A stretch of DNA of 28,649 nucleotides, from positions 1 through 28,649 of IMG/VR virus record IMGVR_UViG_3300035659_003157. One strand, written 5' to 3'. The notes under the pieces were generated by a model, which was given only the letters and a program-made list of their open reading frames with translations, was not told where the DNA came from and ran no database searches. The DNA comes from a virus. Positions 8,975-17,526 of the stretch are shown here, one piece after another. Within the stretch, counting starts at the first letter, position 1, and every line of letters begins with the position of its first letter. The translations under genes were made by a program, and so were the position numbers.

Positions 8975-10074
8975 GCTGGTGTCGCGGGAGGCTTGGCGAA
9001 TTCGTGACGCTCAAGAGGGGTTACGACCTCCCCGAATCGCGGCGTCTCGATGGCGACGTGCCGGTTGTATCTTCCTCCGGCATTACGGGATCACACAATG
9101 CAGCGAAGGTAGCGGGCCCCGGCGTCGTAACCGGACGCTACGGCACGCTGGGCGAGGTGTTCTTCGTCGAACGAGACTTCTGGCCTCTCAACACCGCGCT
9201 CTACGTCCGAGACTTTCACGGGAACGACCCCAGGTTCGTCGCGTATTTCCTGCAACATCTGTTGGGTAACACGCAAAGCGACAAGGCTGCTGTTCCCGGC
9301 GTCAATCGCAACGATCTGCACGAGCGCGAAACCTCGATCCCCGACGAAACGGAACAGAAGGCCATCGTCCGAGTACTCTCCGCCTACGACGACCTGATCG
9401 AGAACAACGCGCGGCGGATCAAGTTGCTGGAGGACGCGGCCCGGCTGCTCTACGAGGAGTCGTTCGTCCGCCTCCGCTTCCCCGGCCACGAGCACGTTCG
9501 GGTTCGCGATGGGGTGCCGGAGGGGTGGGTCAAGGCGAGACTCGGCGACTTGGCCGAGATCGTCATGGGCCAAAGCCCGCCGTCTTCGCTCTACAACGGG
9601 GACGGAGAAGGCCTCCCGTTCCACCAAGGCGTCAAGGACTTCGGCGATAGGTTCGTCACGCATCGCGTGTACACGACCGCACGGAATCGCATTGCCGAGG
9701 CACACGACATCCTCTGCAGCGTGCGAGCACCGGTAGGTCGACTGAACATCGCCCCCGACAGATTGGTCGTAGGGCGTGGTCTTTCCGCCATGCGGAGCCG
9801 CGCCGGGTTCCAGTCGTTCCTCTACTACCAACTGAAGCAGCATTTCTTCCGCGAGGATCTGATCGGTACCGGCGCGATCTTCGCTTCGGTCTCCAAGACC
9901 GATCTTGAACGACAGGAGCTGCTGACCCCGTCCGAGCGGCTCATTCGCGCCTTCGAGGAGATAAGCTGGCCGATCGACAGGCAGATTCGCGTGCTCTGGT
10001 CGCAAAACGCGAAACTGAAGGAGGCCCGCGATCTCCTGCTGCCGCGTCTTATGTCCGGGGACATCGCCGTATGA
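8971..10074 (+). CDS. hsdS: Type I restriction-modification specificity subunit
   Basis: A 367-residue HsdS that binds DNA and sets the bipartite target sequence of the complex. Two target recognition domains are visible: TRD1 (about 5-125) and TRD2 (about 180-310, starting with the typical GWVKARLGDLAEIVMGQSP). Each is followed by a helical conserved region, the first around TEQKAIVRVLSAYDDLIENN (127-146) and the second around the C-terminal LKEARDLLLPRLMSGDI. The length is slightly below the usual 390-450 residues but both halves are complete. It starts in an ATGA overlap with hsdM and ends in an ATGA overlap with hsdR. The target sequence cannot be predicted from the protein alone. Confidence 0.93.
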   Translation: MSWCRGRLGEFVTLKRGYDLPESRRLDGDVPVVSSSGITGSHNAAKVAGPGVVTGRYGTLGEVFFVERDFWPLNTALYVRDFHGNDPRFVAYFLQHLLGNTQSDKAAVPGVNRNDLHERETSIPDETEQKAIVRVLSAYDDLIENNARRIKLLEDAARLLYEESFVRLRFPGHEHVRVRDGVPEGWVKARLGDLAEIVMGQSPPSSLYNGDGEGLPFHQGVKDFGDRFVTHRVYTTARNRIAEAHDILCSVRAPVGRLNIAPDRLVVGRGLSAMRSRAGFQSFLYYQLKQHFFREDLIGTGAIFASVSKTDLERQELLTPSERLIRAFEEISWPIDRQIRVLWSQNAKLKEARDLLLPRLMSGDIAV

Positions 10075-13000
10075 GCCAGATGACCGAGGACACACTGGTC
10101 CAGCAGACGACGGCCGACTATCTGCGCGATCGGCTCGGCTGGGAGTCGATGTACGCCTACAACACCGAGACGTTCGGTGCCGACGGCACGCTAGGGCGGG
10201 CATCCGAGCGGGAGGTCGTGCTGACACGGTATCTGCGGCAGAAGCTGGTCGAGTTCAACCCGGGGCTGCCGGCGCCGGCGTACGACGACGCCGTGCGGCA
10301 GATCGTCGAGTACAGCGCGGCGCAGACGCTCCTGGCGACCAACCGCGAGAAACACGGCCTCCTGCGCGACGGGGTGCAGGTGCAATTCCGCAACGACCGG
10401 GGCGAACTGGTCAAACAGCGGCTGCGCATATTCGACTTCGAGGACCCCGAGCCGAACCACTTCCTGGTCGTGCGCGAGCTATGGGTCAAGGGCGATCTGT
10501 ACCGGCGTCGTGCGGACCTCGTCGGGTTCGTCAACGGGCTGCCTCTGCTGTTCATGGAGTTCAAGAACGTTAGCAAGGACATCCGGGCGGCCTATGAGAA
10601 GAACTTCAAAGACTACAAGGACACCGTGCCGCATCTGTTCCATCACAACGCCTTCGTGGTCCTGGCGAACGGCGTCCAGGCCAAGCTCGGCTCGGTGTCC
10701 AGCAAGTACGACCACTTCCACGAGTGGAAGCGGCTGGCCGAGGACGAGCGCGGCATGGTCGACATGGAGACGTTGCTGCGCGGCGTGTGCGATAAGCGGA
10801 ACCTGCTCGACATCTTCGAGAACTTCATCGTCTTCGACGAGACGGCGAGCGGGCTGGTCAAGGTTCTGGCCCGAAACCACCAGTACCTGGGCGTCAACCG
10901 CGCGATCGAGGCCGTGCGCGACCGCGAGGCGCGACAGGGCAAGTTGGGCGTGTTCTGGCACACGCAGGGTTCGGGGAAGAGCTACTCGATGGTCTTCTTC
11001 ACGCGGAAGGTCCACCGGAAGATCGGCGGCAACTACACGTTCGTGATCTGTACGGACCGCGACGACCTTGACACGCAGATCTACAAAACGTTCGCGGGCT
11101 GCGGTCTGGCAGACAATGACCGCGAGCCGTGCCGGGCACAGAACGGCGACCACCTGAAGCGATTGCTGAGCGAGCACAAGGCGTACGTCTTCACGCTGGT
11201 GCAGAAGTTCAACAAGCCGGTCGATCCGAAGAAGCCGGAGGAGTGGTACTCCTCCCGCGGCGACGTGATCGTCATCACGGACGAGGCCCACCGCACGCAG
11301 TACGGCATGCTCGCGCTCAACATGCGCAACGCGCTGCCCAACGCGAGCTACATCGGCTTCACCGGCACGCCGCTGTTTAAGGAAGACGAGATCACGCGAC
11401 GCGTCTTCGGTGACTACGTCAGCACGTACGACTTCCAGCGCGCCGTAGAGGACAACGCCACGGTGCCACTGTACTACGACGCGCGCGGGGAGAAGCTCGG
11501 CGTGGCGACGAACGAACTGAACGAGCGGATTGCAGAAAAGATCGAGGAGCTGGAGACTGACGACATCGATGTCCAGCAGCGGCTCGAGCGTGAGCTCAAG
11601 CGCGACTACCACATCATCACCGCCGGCAAGCGCCTTGAGCAGATCGCCCAGGACTTCGTACAGCACTACTCGGCTGCCTGGGAGACCGGCAAAGCGATGC
11701 TGGTGTGCATCGACAAGATCACCTGCGCACGCATGTACGAGCTGATCCGCCCGCGCTGGGAAGCGAAGGTCAACGAGCTGGGAGCTGGACTCGGTGCCGT
11801 GGCCGACGAGCAGGAGGAGGCCCAGCTTCGGCGGCGCATTGACTGGATGCGACAGACACAGATGGCCGTCGTCGTCAGCGAAGAACAGGGCGAGGTTGAG
11901 AAGTTCCAGAAGTGGGGCCTCGACATCAAACCTCACCGGAGACTGCTCAAGGACGGGTTCGAGCTGGCCGACGGCAAGCGGTTGGATGTCGAGTCGGCGT
12001 TCAAGAAAGAAGAACACCCGTTCCGTATCGCGATCGTTTGCGCGATGTGGATGACGGGCTTCGACGTCCCCAGCCTGTCGACCCTATACCTCGACAAGCC
12101 ACTGAAAGCGCACACGCTCATGCAGGCCATCGCGCGGGCAAACCGAGTGAACGAGGGCAAGAACAACGGGCTGATCGTTGATTACTGCGGCATTCTCAAG
12201 AACCTGCGGTCCGCCTTGGCGACGTTCGCGGGCCAGGGCGACGGGGGTCGTGGCGGCGCTGGCGGCAATGGAGCGGACCCCGCCAGGCCGGAAGAGGAGT
12301 TGCTTGAGGATCTCGACGAGGCGATCGAACTGGTCCGCGAGTTCCTCACGCATCGAGGCGCTCCGCTCGAACAGATCCTGGAGAGCACGGGTTTCGAGCG
12401 GAACGCGGCGATTGTCGCAGCCAAGGAAGCCGCGAACGAGAGCGACGAGACTCGGAAGCGCTTCGAGCTGATGTGTCGGGAGGTGTTCCGGAAGTTCCGG
12501 GCCTGCATCAACGTCCCCGGCGTCAACGAACGTCGGAGGGCGCGCGACGCCGTGAACATCATCTACAAGAGCCTCCAGGATGATCGCGAGCAGGCCGACA
12601 TCGGCGACATCATCCGTCAGTTGCATGCTGTAGTGGACGAGGCCGTGGACACCCGCGGCGACGCGGCGACGGAAACAAAGCCGTACGACATCAGTCGGAT
12701 CGATTTCGATCGCCTGCGGCGCGAGTTCCCACGATCGCCGGCGCCCAGGTCGACCGTGCAGAACCTGCGGCAAGCTGTGGAGGACCGGCTCCAGCGGCTT
12801 CTGCAACAGAACCCGCTGCGGACGGACTTCCAGCGGCACTACGAGGAGATCGTTGAGGCGTACAACCGCGAGAAGGACCGCTTCACCATCGAGCGGACGT
12901 TCGAGGCGCTGATCCGCTTCGTGCAGGAACTGGATGACGAAGAGATACGGGCCGTGCGCGAGGGTCTCGACGAGGAGAGCCTCGCGATCTTCGACCTACT

Positions 13001-13295
13001 GAAGAAGCCGGACCTGTCCGGCGCTGAGACCCGCCGGATCAAGGAGGTCGCGGTCGGGCTGCTCCAGACACTCAAGGCTGAGAAGCTCCGCATCGATCAG
13101 TGGCGCGATAAGGAAACCACACGCGACGCCGTGCGACTCACGATCCGCGATTACCTGTGGAGCGAGGAAACTGGACTGCCCGTCGACCGATACTCGGAGG
13201 AGGATGTCAGCGCACGGGCGGATGAGGTATTTCAGCATGTGTATCGAGCGTACCCGACGCTTCCGTCGCCATTCTATCAGGCGGCCTGCGCGTAG
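10071..13295 (+). CDS. hsdR: Type I restriction endonuclease/translocase subunit
   Basis: A 1074-residue HsdR, the subunit that pumps DNA with ATP and cuts it. The N-terminal PD-(D/E)xK nuclease is seen in RRADLVGF...LLFMEFKNV, with Asp149, Glu163 and Lys165 as probable catalytic residues. The superfamily 2 helicase motifs follow: Walker A HTQGSGKS (297-304), DEAH (404-407), GFTGTP (429-434), and further on TGFDVP and QAIARANR (motif VI). A short glycine-rich linker precedes the helical C-terminal domain that contacts HsdM. Its length is usual for the family and no frame break is visible, so the restriction subunit is intact while hsdM as written is not. Start in ATGA overlap with hsdS; the next gene follows after 30 nt. 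Confidence 0.95.
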   Translation: MSQMTEDTLVQQTTADYLRDRLGWESMYAYNTETFGADGTLGRASEREVVLTRYLRQKLVEFNPGLPAPAYDDAVRQIVEYSAAQTLLATNREKHGLLRDGVQVQFRNDRGELVKQRLRIFDFEDPEPNHFLVVRELWVKGDLYRRRADLVGFVNGLPLLFMEFKNVSKDIRAAYEKNFKDYKDTVPHLFHHNAFVVLANGVQAKLGSVSSKYDHFHEWKRLAEDERGMVDMETLLRGVCDKRNLLDIFENFIVFDETASGLVKVLARNHQYLGVNRAIEAVRDREARQGKLGVFWHTQGSGKSYSMVFFTRKVHRKIGGNYTFVICTDRDDLDTQIYKTFAGCGLADNDREPCRAQNGDHLKRLLSEHKAYVFTLVQKFNKPVDPKKPEEWYSSRGDVIVITDEAHRTQYGMLALNMRNALPNASYIGFTGTPLFKEDEITRRVFGDYVSTYDFQRAVEDNATVPLYYDARGEKLGVATNELNERIAEKIEELETDDIDVQQRLERELKRDYHIITAGKRLEQIAQDFVQHYSAAWETGKAMLVCIDKITCARMYELIRPRWEAKVNELGAGLGAVADEQEEAQLRRRIDWMRQTQMAVVVSEEQGEVEKFQKWGLDIKPHRRLLKDGFELADGKRLDVESAFKKEEHPFRIAIVCAMWMTGFDVPSLSTLYLDKPLKAHTLMQAIARANRVNEGKNNGLIVDYCGILKNLRSALATFAGQGDGGRGGAGGNGADPARPEEELLEDLDEAIELVREFLTHRGAPLEQILESTGFERNAAIVAAKEAANESDETRKRFELMCREVFRKFRACINVPGVNERRRARDAVNIIYKSLQDDREQADIGDIIRQLHAVVDEAVDTRGDAATETKPYDISRIDFDRLRREFPRSPAPRSTVQNLRQAVEDRLQRLLQQNPLRTDFQRHYEEIVEAYNREKDRFTIERTFEALIRFVQELDDEEIRAVREGLDEESLAIFDLLKKPDLSGAETRRIKEVAVGLLQTLKAEKLRIDQWRDKETTRDAVRLTIRDYLWSEETGLPVDRYSEEDVSARADEVFQHVYRAYPTLPSPFYQAACA

Positions 13296-13325
13296 GAGTC
13301 GTTTTCGCGTAAAGGCGAGGCGGAT

Positions 13326-13688
13326 ATGACGGATCGACAAAAGACATTCGGACAAGTACTCCGCGCGCGACGGATTGCCAAGGGGTACAGCCTGCGCAAG
13401 TTCGCCGAACTGGTCGATGTGAGCCCGACGTATTTGTCGCAGGTTGAACGGGACAAGGTCGAATCGCCGCCGACGGTGGAGCGACTCAACCGGATGGCGG
13501 ACGTGCTCGGCGAGAGCCGCGACGAGTTCGTCTCGTTCGCCGGCCGCGTTCCGGAGGACCTGCCGCGGATTATTCAGAGCCGCCCGGACAAGTTTCCAGA
13601 ACTTCTTCGGACCACCAAGGGGCTTAAGCCTGACCAGTTGCGCGAACTGATCGAACGAGCCAAGGAGATGAAGAAGAAGGAAGACTGA
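13326..13688 (+). CDS. XRE-family transcriptional regulator
   Basis: A 120-residue protein with an N-terminal Cro/CI-type helix-turn-helix (about 8-64). The core SLRKFAELVDVSPTYLSQVER shows the usual pattern with YLSQVE as the end of the recognition helix. The rest is a charged helical tail ending in KKKED. A good Shine-Dalgarno (AAAGGCGAGG) precedes the ATG. It lies 30 nt after hsdR and overlaps the next gene by one base (TGATG), so it probably shares a transcript with both. XRE plus ImmA/IrrE pairs are well known as repressor plus repressor-cleaving protease, and also as toxin-antitoxin-like modules. This protein is the expected DNA-binding partner and possible autoregulator. Confidence 0.9.
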   Translation: MTDRQKTFGQVLRARRIAKGYSLRKFAELVDVSPTYLSQVERDKVESPPTVERLNRMADVLGESRDEFVSFAGRVPEDLPRIIQSRPDKFPELLRTTKGLKPDQLRELIERAKEMKKKED

Positions 13689-14404
13689 TGGCCAGAACGA
13701 GTTCGACATTGTTGCGCGATGGGGTGCCGTTTCTCCGAGAGAAACAGATGGAGGCCGAAGCCCAATTGCTGCTTGAGGAATACGCGCAGGCTCCCGACTG
13801 GCGGATTGCCGCGCCGGTTCCCGTCGAGGAAATCATCGAGCTGCATCTAAAACTCGCATTCGCAATCGAAGACCTGCGGGCGCTTCTGTCGGTTGACGAC
13901 GTTCTCGGCGCGATCTGGTTTACCGAGAAAGAGGTGCGAGTTGACGTCCGCCTCGACCCATCAGCGAATCCGTCTTCACTCAGCCGCTACAGGTTTACGC
14001 TCGCCCACGAAGCCGGCCATTGGCGGCTTCATCGGCAGTACTATCAGGAGGATCGGAATCAGGGCAAACTGTTCGACGGCCGGGGGCAACCGGCGTTCAT
14101 CTGTCGATCCTCGATGAAGCCGCCGGCCGAGTGGCAAGCGGATTTCTTCGCCGGCTGCATGTTGATGCCACGCAATGTCGTGCGGTCCGCATGGCAGGAT
14201 TGGCGTGGCAATCTCGATCCAGTTGCCGTGCAGCAGCTTCCGGCCGTTACGATCAGCACTGATTCAAAGGAGAATGAGAATGCTACACTGGAGAGATTCT
14301 GCCGTTCGCTCGCTGGCCAGTTCGAGGTATCCGCGGAGGCCATGCGTATACGGCTGGAGAATCTTGGATTCCTACTCCGCGAGGTACCCAACACGCTGTT
14401 CTGA
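13688..14404 (+). CDS. ImmA/IrrE-type metallopeptidase
   Basis: A 238-residue protein of the COG2856 type. The zinc motif HEAGH (107-111) lies after a stretch of beta-strand character, and Glu148 in AEWQADFFA is the probable third ligand, followed by the typical CMLMP segment. In characterised systems (ImmA of ICEBs1, IrrE/DdrO pairs) such peptidases cleave an XRE repressor after a DNA damage or mobility signal. The gene starts on the A of the XRE stop (TGATG), so translation is coupled. The partner is almost certainly the XRE protein just upstream; what the pair controls could be the hsd operon, the two unknown genes downstream, or itself. All motif residues are present and no truncation is visible. 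Confidence 0.9.
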   Translation: MARTSSTLLRDGVPFLREKQMEAEAQLLLEEYAQAPDWRIAAPVPVEEIIELHLKLAFAIEDLRALLSVDDVLGAIWFTEKEVRVDVRLDPSANPSSLSRYRFTLAHEAGHWRLHRQYYQEDRNQGKLFDGRGQPAFICRSSMKPPAEWQADFFAGCMLMPRNVVRSAWQDWRGNLDPVAVQQLPAVTISTDSKENENATLERFCRSLAGQFEVSAEAMRIRLENLGFLLREVPNTLF

Positions 14405-14405
14405 T

Positions 14406-14437
14406 TCGCCGGTGTCGGCGAGGTACGGCGTTTTTTT
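14406..14437 (+). terminator. Probable intrinsic terminator after the ImmA-like gene
   Basis: Immediately after the stop codon, TCGCCG (14406-14411) pairs with CGGCGA (14416-14421). Alternatively CGCCG (14407-14411) pairs with CGGCG (14426-14430), directly followed by seven T residues (14431-14437). The second form is a canonical stem plus T-tract and would end the hsd-XRE-ImmA transcript. Confidence 0.55.
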
Positions 14438-14495
14438 GTGTTTGTCGTGTTCACTGTTTAGGGGACATGGACGCACACCAAAGGAGACCTAAATC

Positions 14496-15674
14496 ATGGC
14501 GAAACCGTTTGATCCCCGGAAGATGCTGAGGCAGATTTCCAATGCACTATTGCGCGAGTTCTTCGAGCAGCGCGGCGAACTGGGTGACGTGCCGTGGAAC
14601 GAGCTCACTGAGACGAAGATCGAACCGATCTTCGAGGCTTGGCAGGCGCTGCCGGATGGGAAATGCAAAGAGGTCCAAGTGGTCCTGCACGACATTAACG
14701 AGCTGGCGGATGAGCGCGGCCTCAGCGTTCTGGCGGAGGAGATCGGCTGGCGTTCCCCGGAGCGGATGCATGAGTTCACCGCACTGGAGGGCCGCGCCGA
14801 CCGTGCGATGTGGGTGTATCTCAATGCACACAGCGCGTTCACCGAGGCTGCGCTCTTCGCGCGGGCTGACGCGCTGGAAGCGGGTCGGTACTGGGTCAAG
14901 CGCAGCTGCCTACCGAGTCAGCCGGTCACCTTCAACGACCAAGTGCGCGATGCGCTGCAGGCCGCGCTCAGCGAGTTCTACTGGCCGACGCAGTTGCGAG
15001 GCCGCCATTGCTCAGTCGACCACTACGCGCGGGCCAACGGCGCGGAGTATTTCTTCGCCTACCTGGACGACTACCCGGATGCGCACGTGGTCTTTGATGA
15101 CAGTGGCAACGTCGTCAAGCGGACGGACCGCTATGCGTTCCAAAATGTGTTCGTGTTCAGCCCGGCGGATGGATCGCTGGACCTGTTCGCTCGCGGCGGA
15201 AACAAGGTCTGCACGGCGCTGCAGCAGGCGTTTTGCCGCGCCGTGCTGGGAATCGATGTCGGCCCCGAGGATCCGCTGCGACCCGCCTACCAACTCGATC
15301 ACGTGCTCGACCCGAATTGTCCGCTTCCAACTGAGCCTGGAGAGCAGATCGCCGAAGTCCGCATCACGCGAATGCGGTTGGAATCGCGTGACGCGCCCGG
15401 ACGCTACATCGAGGTGAAGGCGAACCCGAAAGGGCCGTGTGATGACATCTACCAGATGATCCAACACGATCTGAACCACCATAGCGTGGCACCGTCGCGG
15501 GTGCGCGTGCGCCAAGCCGGATTTCGGCTGTTGTTCATGAGCGAGAGTGGCGCGAAACCCAAAACGCTCGGCTTCAACGTGAGCTGTCCGAATTCGTGTG
15601 GCCTGAAGAGCAAGCCCGACGAGATGCGCGCCATCGGCGAACGGTGCCTGCGATCATGGAGGGTCACGCCGTGA
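14496..15674 (+). CDS. Unknown protein, first gene of a coupled pair (392 aa)
   Basis: I do not recognise this protein. It has 392 residues, no signal peptide and no membrane segment. Features visible: a helical, acidic N-terminal half (about 1-165), then a mixed alpha/beta part with an aromatic-rich stretch (AEYFFAYLDDYPDAHVVF, 183-200), a segment GRYIEVKANPKGPCDD (302-317) and a histidine-rich QHDLNHHS (323-330). A C-terminal cysteine group follows (Cys364, Cys368, Cys384) that might bind metal. A strong Shine-Dalgarno (AAGGAGA, 14481-14487) lies 8 nt before the ATG. The stop overlaps the GTG start of the next gene, so the two products are probably made together and may act as a complex. 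Its place right behind a restriction system and an XRE-ImmA pair suggests a defence or mobile-element role; this is inference only. Confidence 0.85.
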   Translation: MAKPFDPRKMLRQISNALLREFFEQRGELGDVPWNELTETKIEPIFEAWQALPDGKCKEVQVVLHDINELADERGLSVLAEEIGWRSPERMHEFTALEGRADRAMWVYLNAHSAFTEAALFARADALEAGRYWVKRSCLPSQPVTFNDQVRDALQAALSEFYWPTQLRGRHCSVDHYARANGAEYFFAYLDDYPDAHVVFDDSGNVVKRTDRYAFQNVFVFSPADGSLDLFARGGNKVCTALQQAFCRAVLGIDVGPEDPLRPAYQLDHVLDPNCPLPTEPGEQIAEVRITRMRLESRDAPGRYIEVKANPKGPCDDIYQMIQHDLNHHSVAPSRVRVRQAGFRLLFMSESGAKPKTLGFNVSCPNSCGLKSKPDEMRAIGERCLRSWRVTP

Positions 15675-16654
15675 CTAATCCGCTTGACATCATCTGGCCG
15701 AGCGTCGATTCGTCGAGGCCGCGCTTCACGGCGGACGAGGTGCGAGGATGGCCGATAGCCTTCACAAAGCGTCTGACGGCTCGCCGCCTCCTCATACGCG
15801 CCGAGTCGTCGGATCACGTTGTATGCCCAGCCTGTGGGGATCGCCACGTCGAGGAGGTCATCCCCCGCAAAGGCCGCGATGGTCGCGTGCGCTTTTTCAT
15901 CCGTTGCCCGGAAGCACTGCGCGTCGAAGTGCCCGAGGAGAGCGTGGTTCAGTGGACGATTGACTTCGACGCCGTGGCCCGCGCAATCGCCGGTAGCATG
16001 TCGCTGCAGGGTCGTTGCACATTGATCGTCCCAGGTCGCCTCTGGCGGTTGGGACGTGACTCCTGGCGGGGCGCTTCGCGCGGCATCGTGTTCGTGCGGG
16101 GCTTGCAATGGCCGGACGGCAAGCAACTCGCCGACCGAATCGGCACGCATGGACGGACCATCGTGTTGATCGCCGAACATGTACCGCCGCCGGAGTTCTG
16201 GGCGGGCCTTCCGCCGCCAACCGTTGCGCTGACCGGCATCACGACACTCGGGGAGTCCGGCATCGAACTTGATCGGGCGTATGTCGCAGCCCTTGTTGAA
16301 CAGGTGGACGCGACGAATCGGGCGATCCAGCCCGTGGCGCTCACGCCACAACAACAGAAGAAGCTGTTCCGTCAGCAGGCGGCGACAGTTCTGAAGTCTT
16401 ATCTGAAAGACGACGAACTCATCGACGCCTACAGGCAATACGGCTCGTCCCGAAAAGCAGCTGTAGCCCTGAGCAAGAAGCACGGCGTCAAGATCTCCAA
16501 GGATGCGGTTGCGCGGGCCGTGCAGAAACGCGGCGGTCCCGACGTCGTGAAATCCGATCACGATAGTTGCTCGGTCCGTCGCACCGTCGCGTCGCAACGC
16601 CGCGACAGGAAAAAGAGTTTCGCTGCACCGTCGGAACCTCCTGGATCTGAATGA
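15671..16654 (+). CDS. Unknown protein with CxxC motif and C-terminal HTH-like segment (327 aa)
   Basis: Not recognised as a known family. The N-terminal part contains CPACGDRH (52-59) and a further Cys79, which looks like a zinc-ribbon fragment. A central domain (about 95-215) includes strand-rich stretches and HGRTIVLIAEHVPPP. The C-terminal third has a coiled segment (LTPQQQKKLFRQQA) and then a segment with helix-turn-helix character, DELIDAYRQYGSSRKAAVAL to KDAVARAVQKRG. The tail is basic. The GTG at 15671 was chosen because GGAGGG lies 7 nt upstream and the start overlaps the preceding stop; an in-frame ATG at 15656 is the alternative. A DNA- or RNA-binding partner for the 392-residue protein is the simplest reading. 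Confidence 0.82.
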   Translation: MTNPLDIIWPSVDSSRPRFTADEVRGWPIAFTKRLTARRLLIRAESSDHVVCPACGDRHVEEVIPRKGRDGRVRFFIRCPEALRVEVPEESVVQWTIDFDAVARAIAGSMSLQGRCTLIVPGRLWRLGRDSWRGASRGIVFVRGLQWPDGKQLADRIGTHGRTIVLIAEHVPPPEFWAGLPPPTVALTGITTLGESGIELDRAYVAALVEQVDATNRAIQPVALTPQQQKKLFRQQAATVLKSYLKDDELIDAYRQYGSSRKAAVALSKKHGVKISKDAVARAVQKRGGPDVVKSDHDSCSVRRTVASQRRDRKKSFAAPSEPPGSE

Positions 16655-16866
16655 CTTGCGCCGCCGTTCTGGCGGTGCGCTGCTTCATCTTCGCGTGCCC
16701 AAACCGCGACACCGCGGCGGGCGGGTGTAGGCCGTGAGGCCATAACCCGCCAGTCACCAGTCGCGCCTGTGCCGGCAGTTGCGGCGTGCGCCGCAGCACA
16801 GAGATTCCCTGCGCGCAACTGAGCTGACCCTTCGCGGGCAGATGCCTCCGACCGCCGGAGGCGTCG
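16655..16866 (+). promoter_or_regulatory. Hairpin-rich leader upstream of the sigma-like gene
   Basis: Four inverted repeats lie in 212 nt. Hairpin 1: 16658-16665 with 16671-16678 (8 bp, one G-U, 5-nt loop), four bases after the preceding stop. Hairpin 2: GGCGGGT (16720-16726) with ACCCGCC (16745-16751), enclosing a GGCC/GGCC stem. Hairpin 3: CTGTGC (16767-16772) with GCACAG (16796-16801), enclosing TGCGGCG/CGCCGCA (16780-16795). Hairpin 4: GCCTCCG (16844-16850) with CGGAGGC (16856-16862), which contains the GGAGG ribosome binding site of the gene starting at 16867. This may be a cis-acting RNA controlling translation; the first hairpin may instead end the upstream transcript. Confidence 0.5.
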
Positions 16867-17451
16867 ATGGGCCCCACACCCGCCCGCGATGCGGTCCTGA
16901 CCGCATACGCACGGTCGCTGATTCGATTCAAAGCCAAACAACTCGCGAGGAAGCCCGGATTCACGAGGTCCGATCAGGAAGACCTGGAACAAGAGCTGAT
17001 AGCGCACCTGCTCGCCCGGGCGCACCACTTCGATCCGAAGCGCGGGTCGGCGAACACGTTCGCTGCACGCGTCATCAAGTCTGCCATCGCCATGCTCCTG
17101 CGAGACCGTCATCGCCAGAAACGCGCCGCCGGCTTCACGGCGCAGTCGCTCGAGGGGACCCGCACTCGATCGGCCGAGGAGGTCGAGTCGCTACGCGACA
17201 TGCTCACGGAAGCGGACCTCCGGCGGCGGATCGGCACGGGGGCCTGCGACCAGGACCGGGCCGAACTGATCACGGCGGTCGGCCAGGCATTTCAATCGCT
17301 GCCGCCGGACCTGCAGGACCTCTGCCGACGGCTGATCGAAGGTACCGCGGCCTCGCTCGCCCGCGAGTTGGGCATCTCTCGCCGACAGGTCCGCAATGCA
17401 ATCGAGCGTATCCGCCTCCACTTTGAGGCTGCCGGTCTCGGAGATTTCTGA
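16867..17451 (+). CDS. Sigma-70 family RNA polymerase sigma factor-like protein
   Basis: A 194-residue protein with the layout of a small sigma factor. Region 2-like sequence (about 10-85) includes DQEDLEQELIAHLL and FDPKRGSANTFAARVIKSA, resembling the core-binding and -10 recognition helices. After a linker, region 4-like sequence (about 135-190) includes LPPDLQDLCRRL and a helix-turn-helix in ASLARELGISRRQVRNAIER. Such short sigma factors occur in phages and mobile elements of this kind, where they may direct transcription of the element's own genes. Its ATG is 4 nt after a hairpin that covers the ribosome binding site, so translation is probably regulated. The next gene follows after 75 nt on the same strand. 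Confidence 0.82.
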   Translation: MGPTPARDAVLTAYARSLIRFKAKQLARKPGFTRSDQEDLEQELIAHLLARAHHFDPKRGSANTFAARVIKSAIAMLLRDRHRQKRAAGFTAQSLEGTRTRSAEEVESLRDMLTEADLRRRIGTGACDQDRAELITAVGQAFQSLPPDLQDLCRRLIEGTAASLARELGISRRQVRNAIERIRLHFEAAGLGDF

Positions 17452-17526
17452 TTTTGGCGGACAGATCGCGTGTGAACGGCACAGGTAACGCCGGGAGGCC
17501 CAACGAGGTCCCCAGTGGAGAGAGCG

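Noticed and set aside
10479-12017. A 512-aa minus-strand open frame
   Set aside because: It lies fully antisense to the intact hsdR gene and is the kind of long shadow frame expected in GC-rich DNA.
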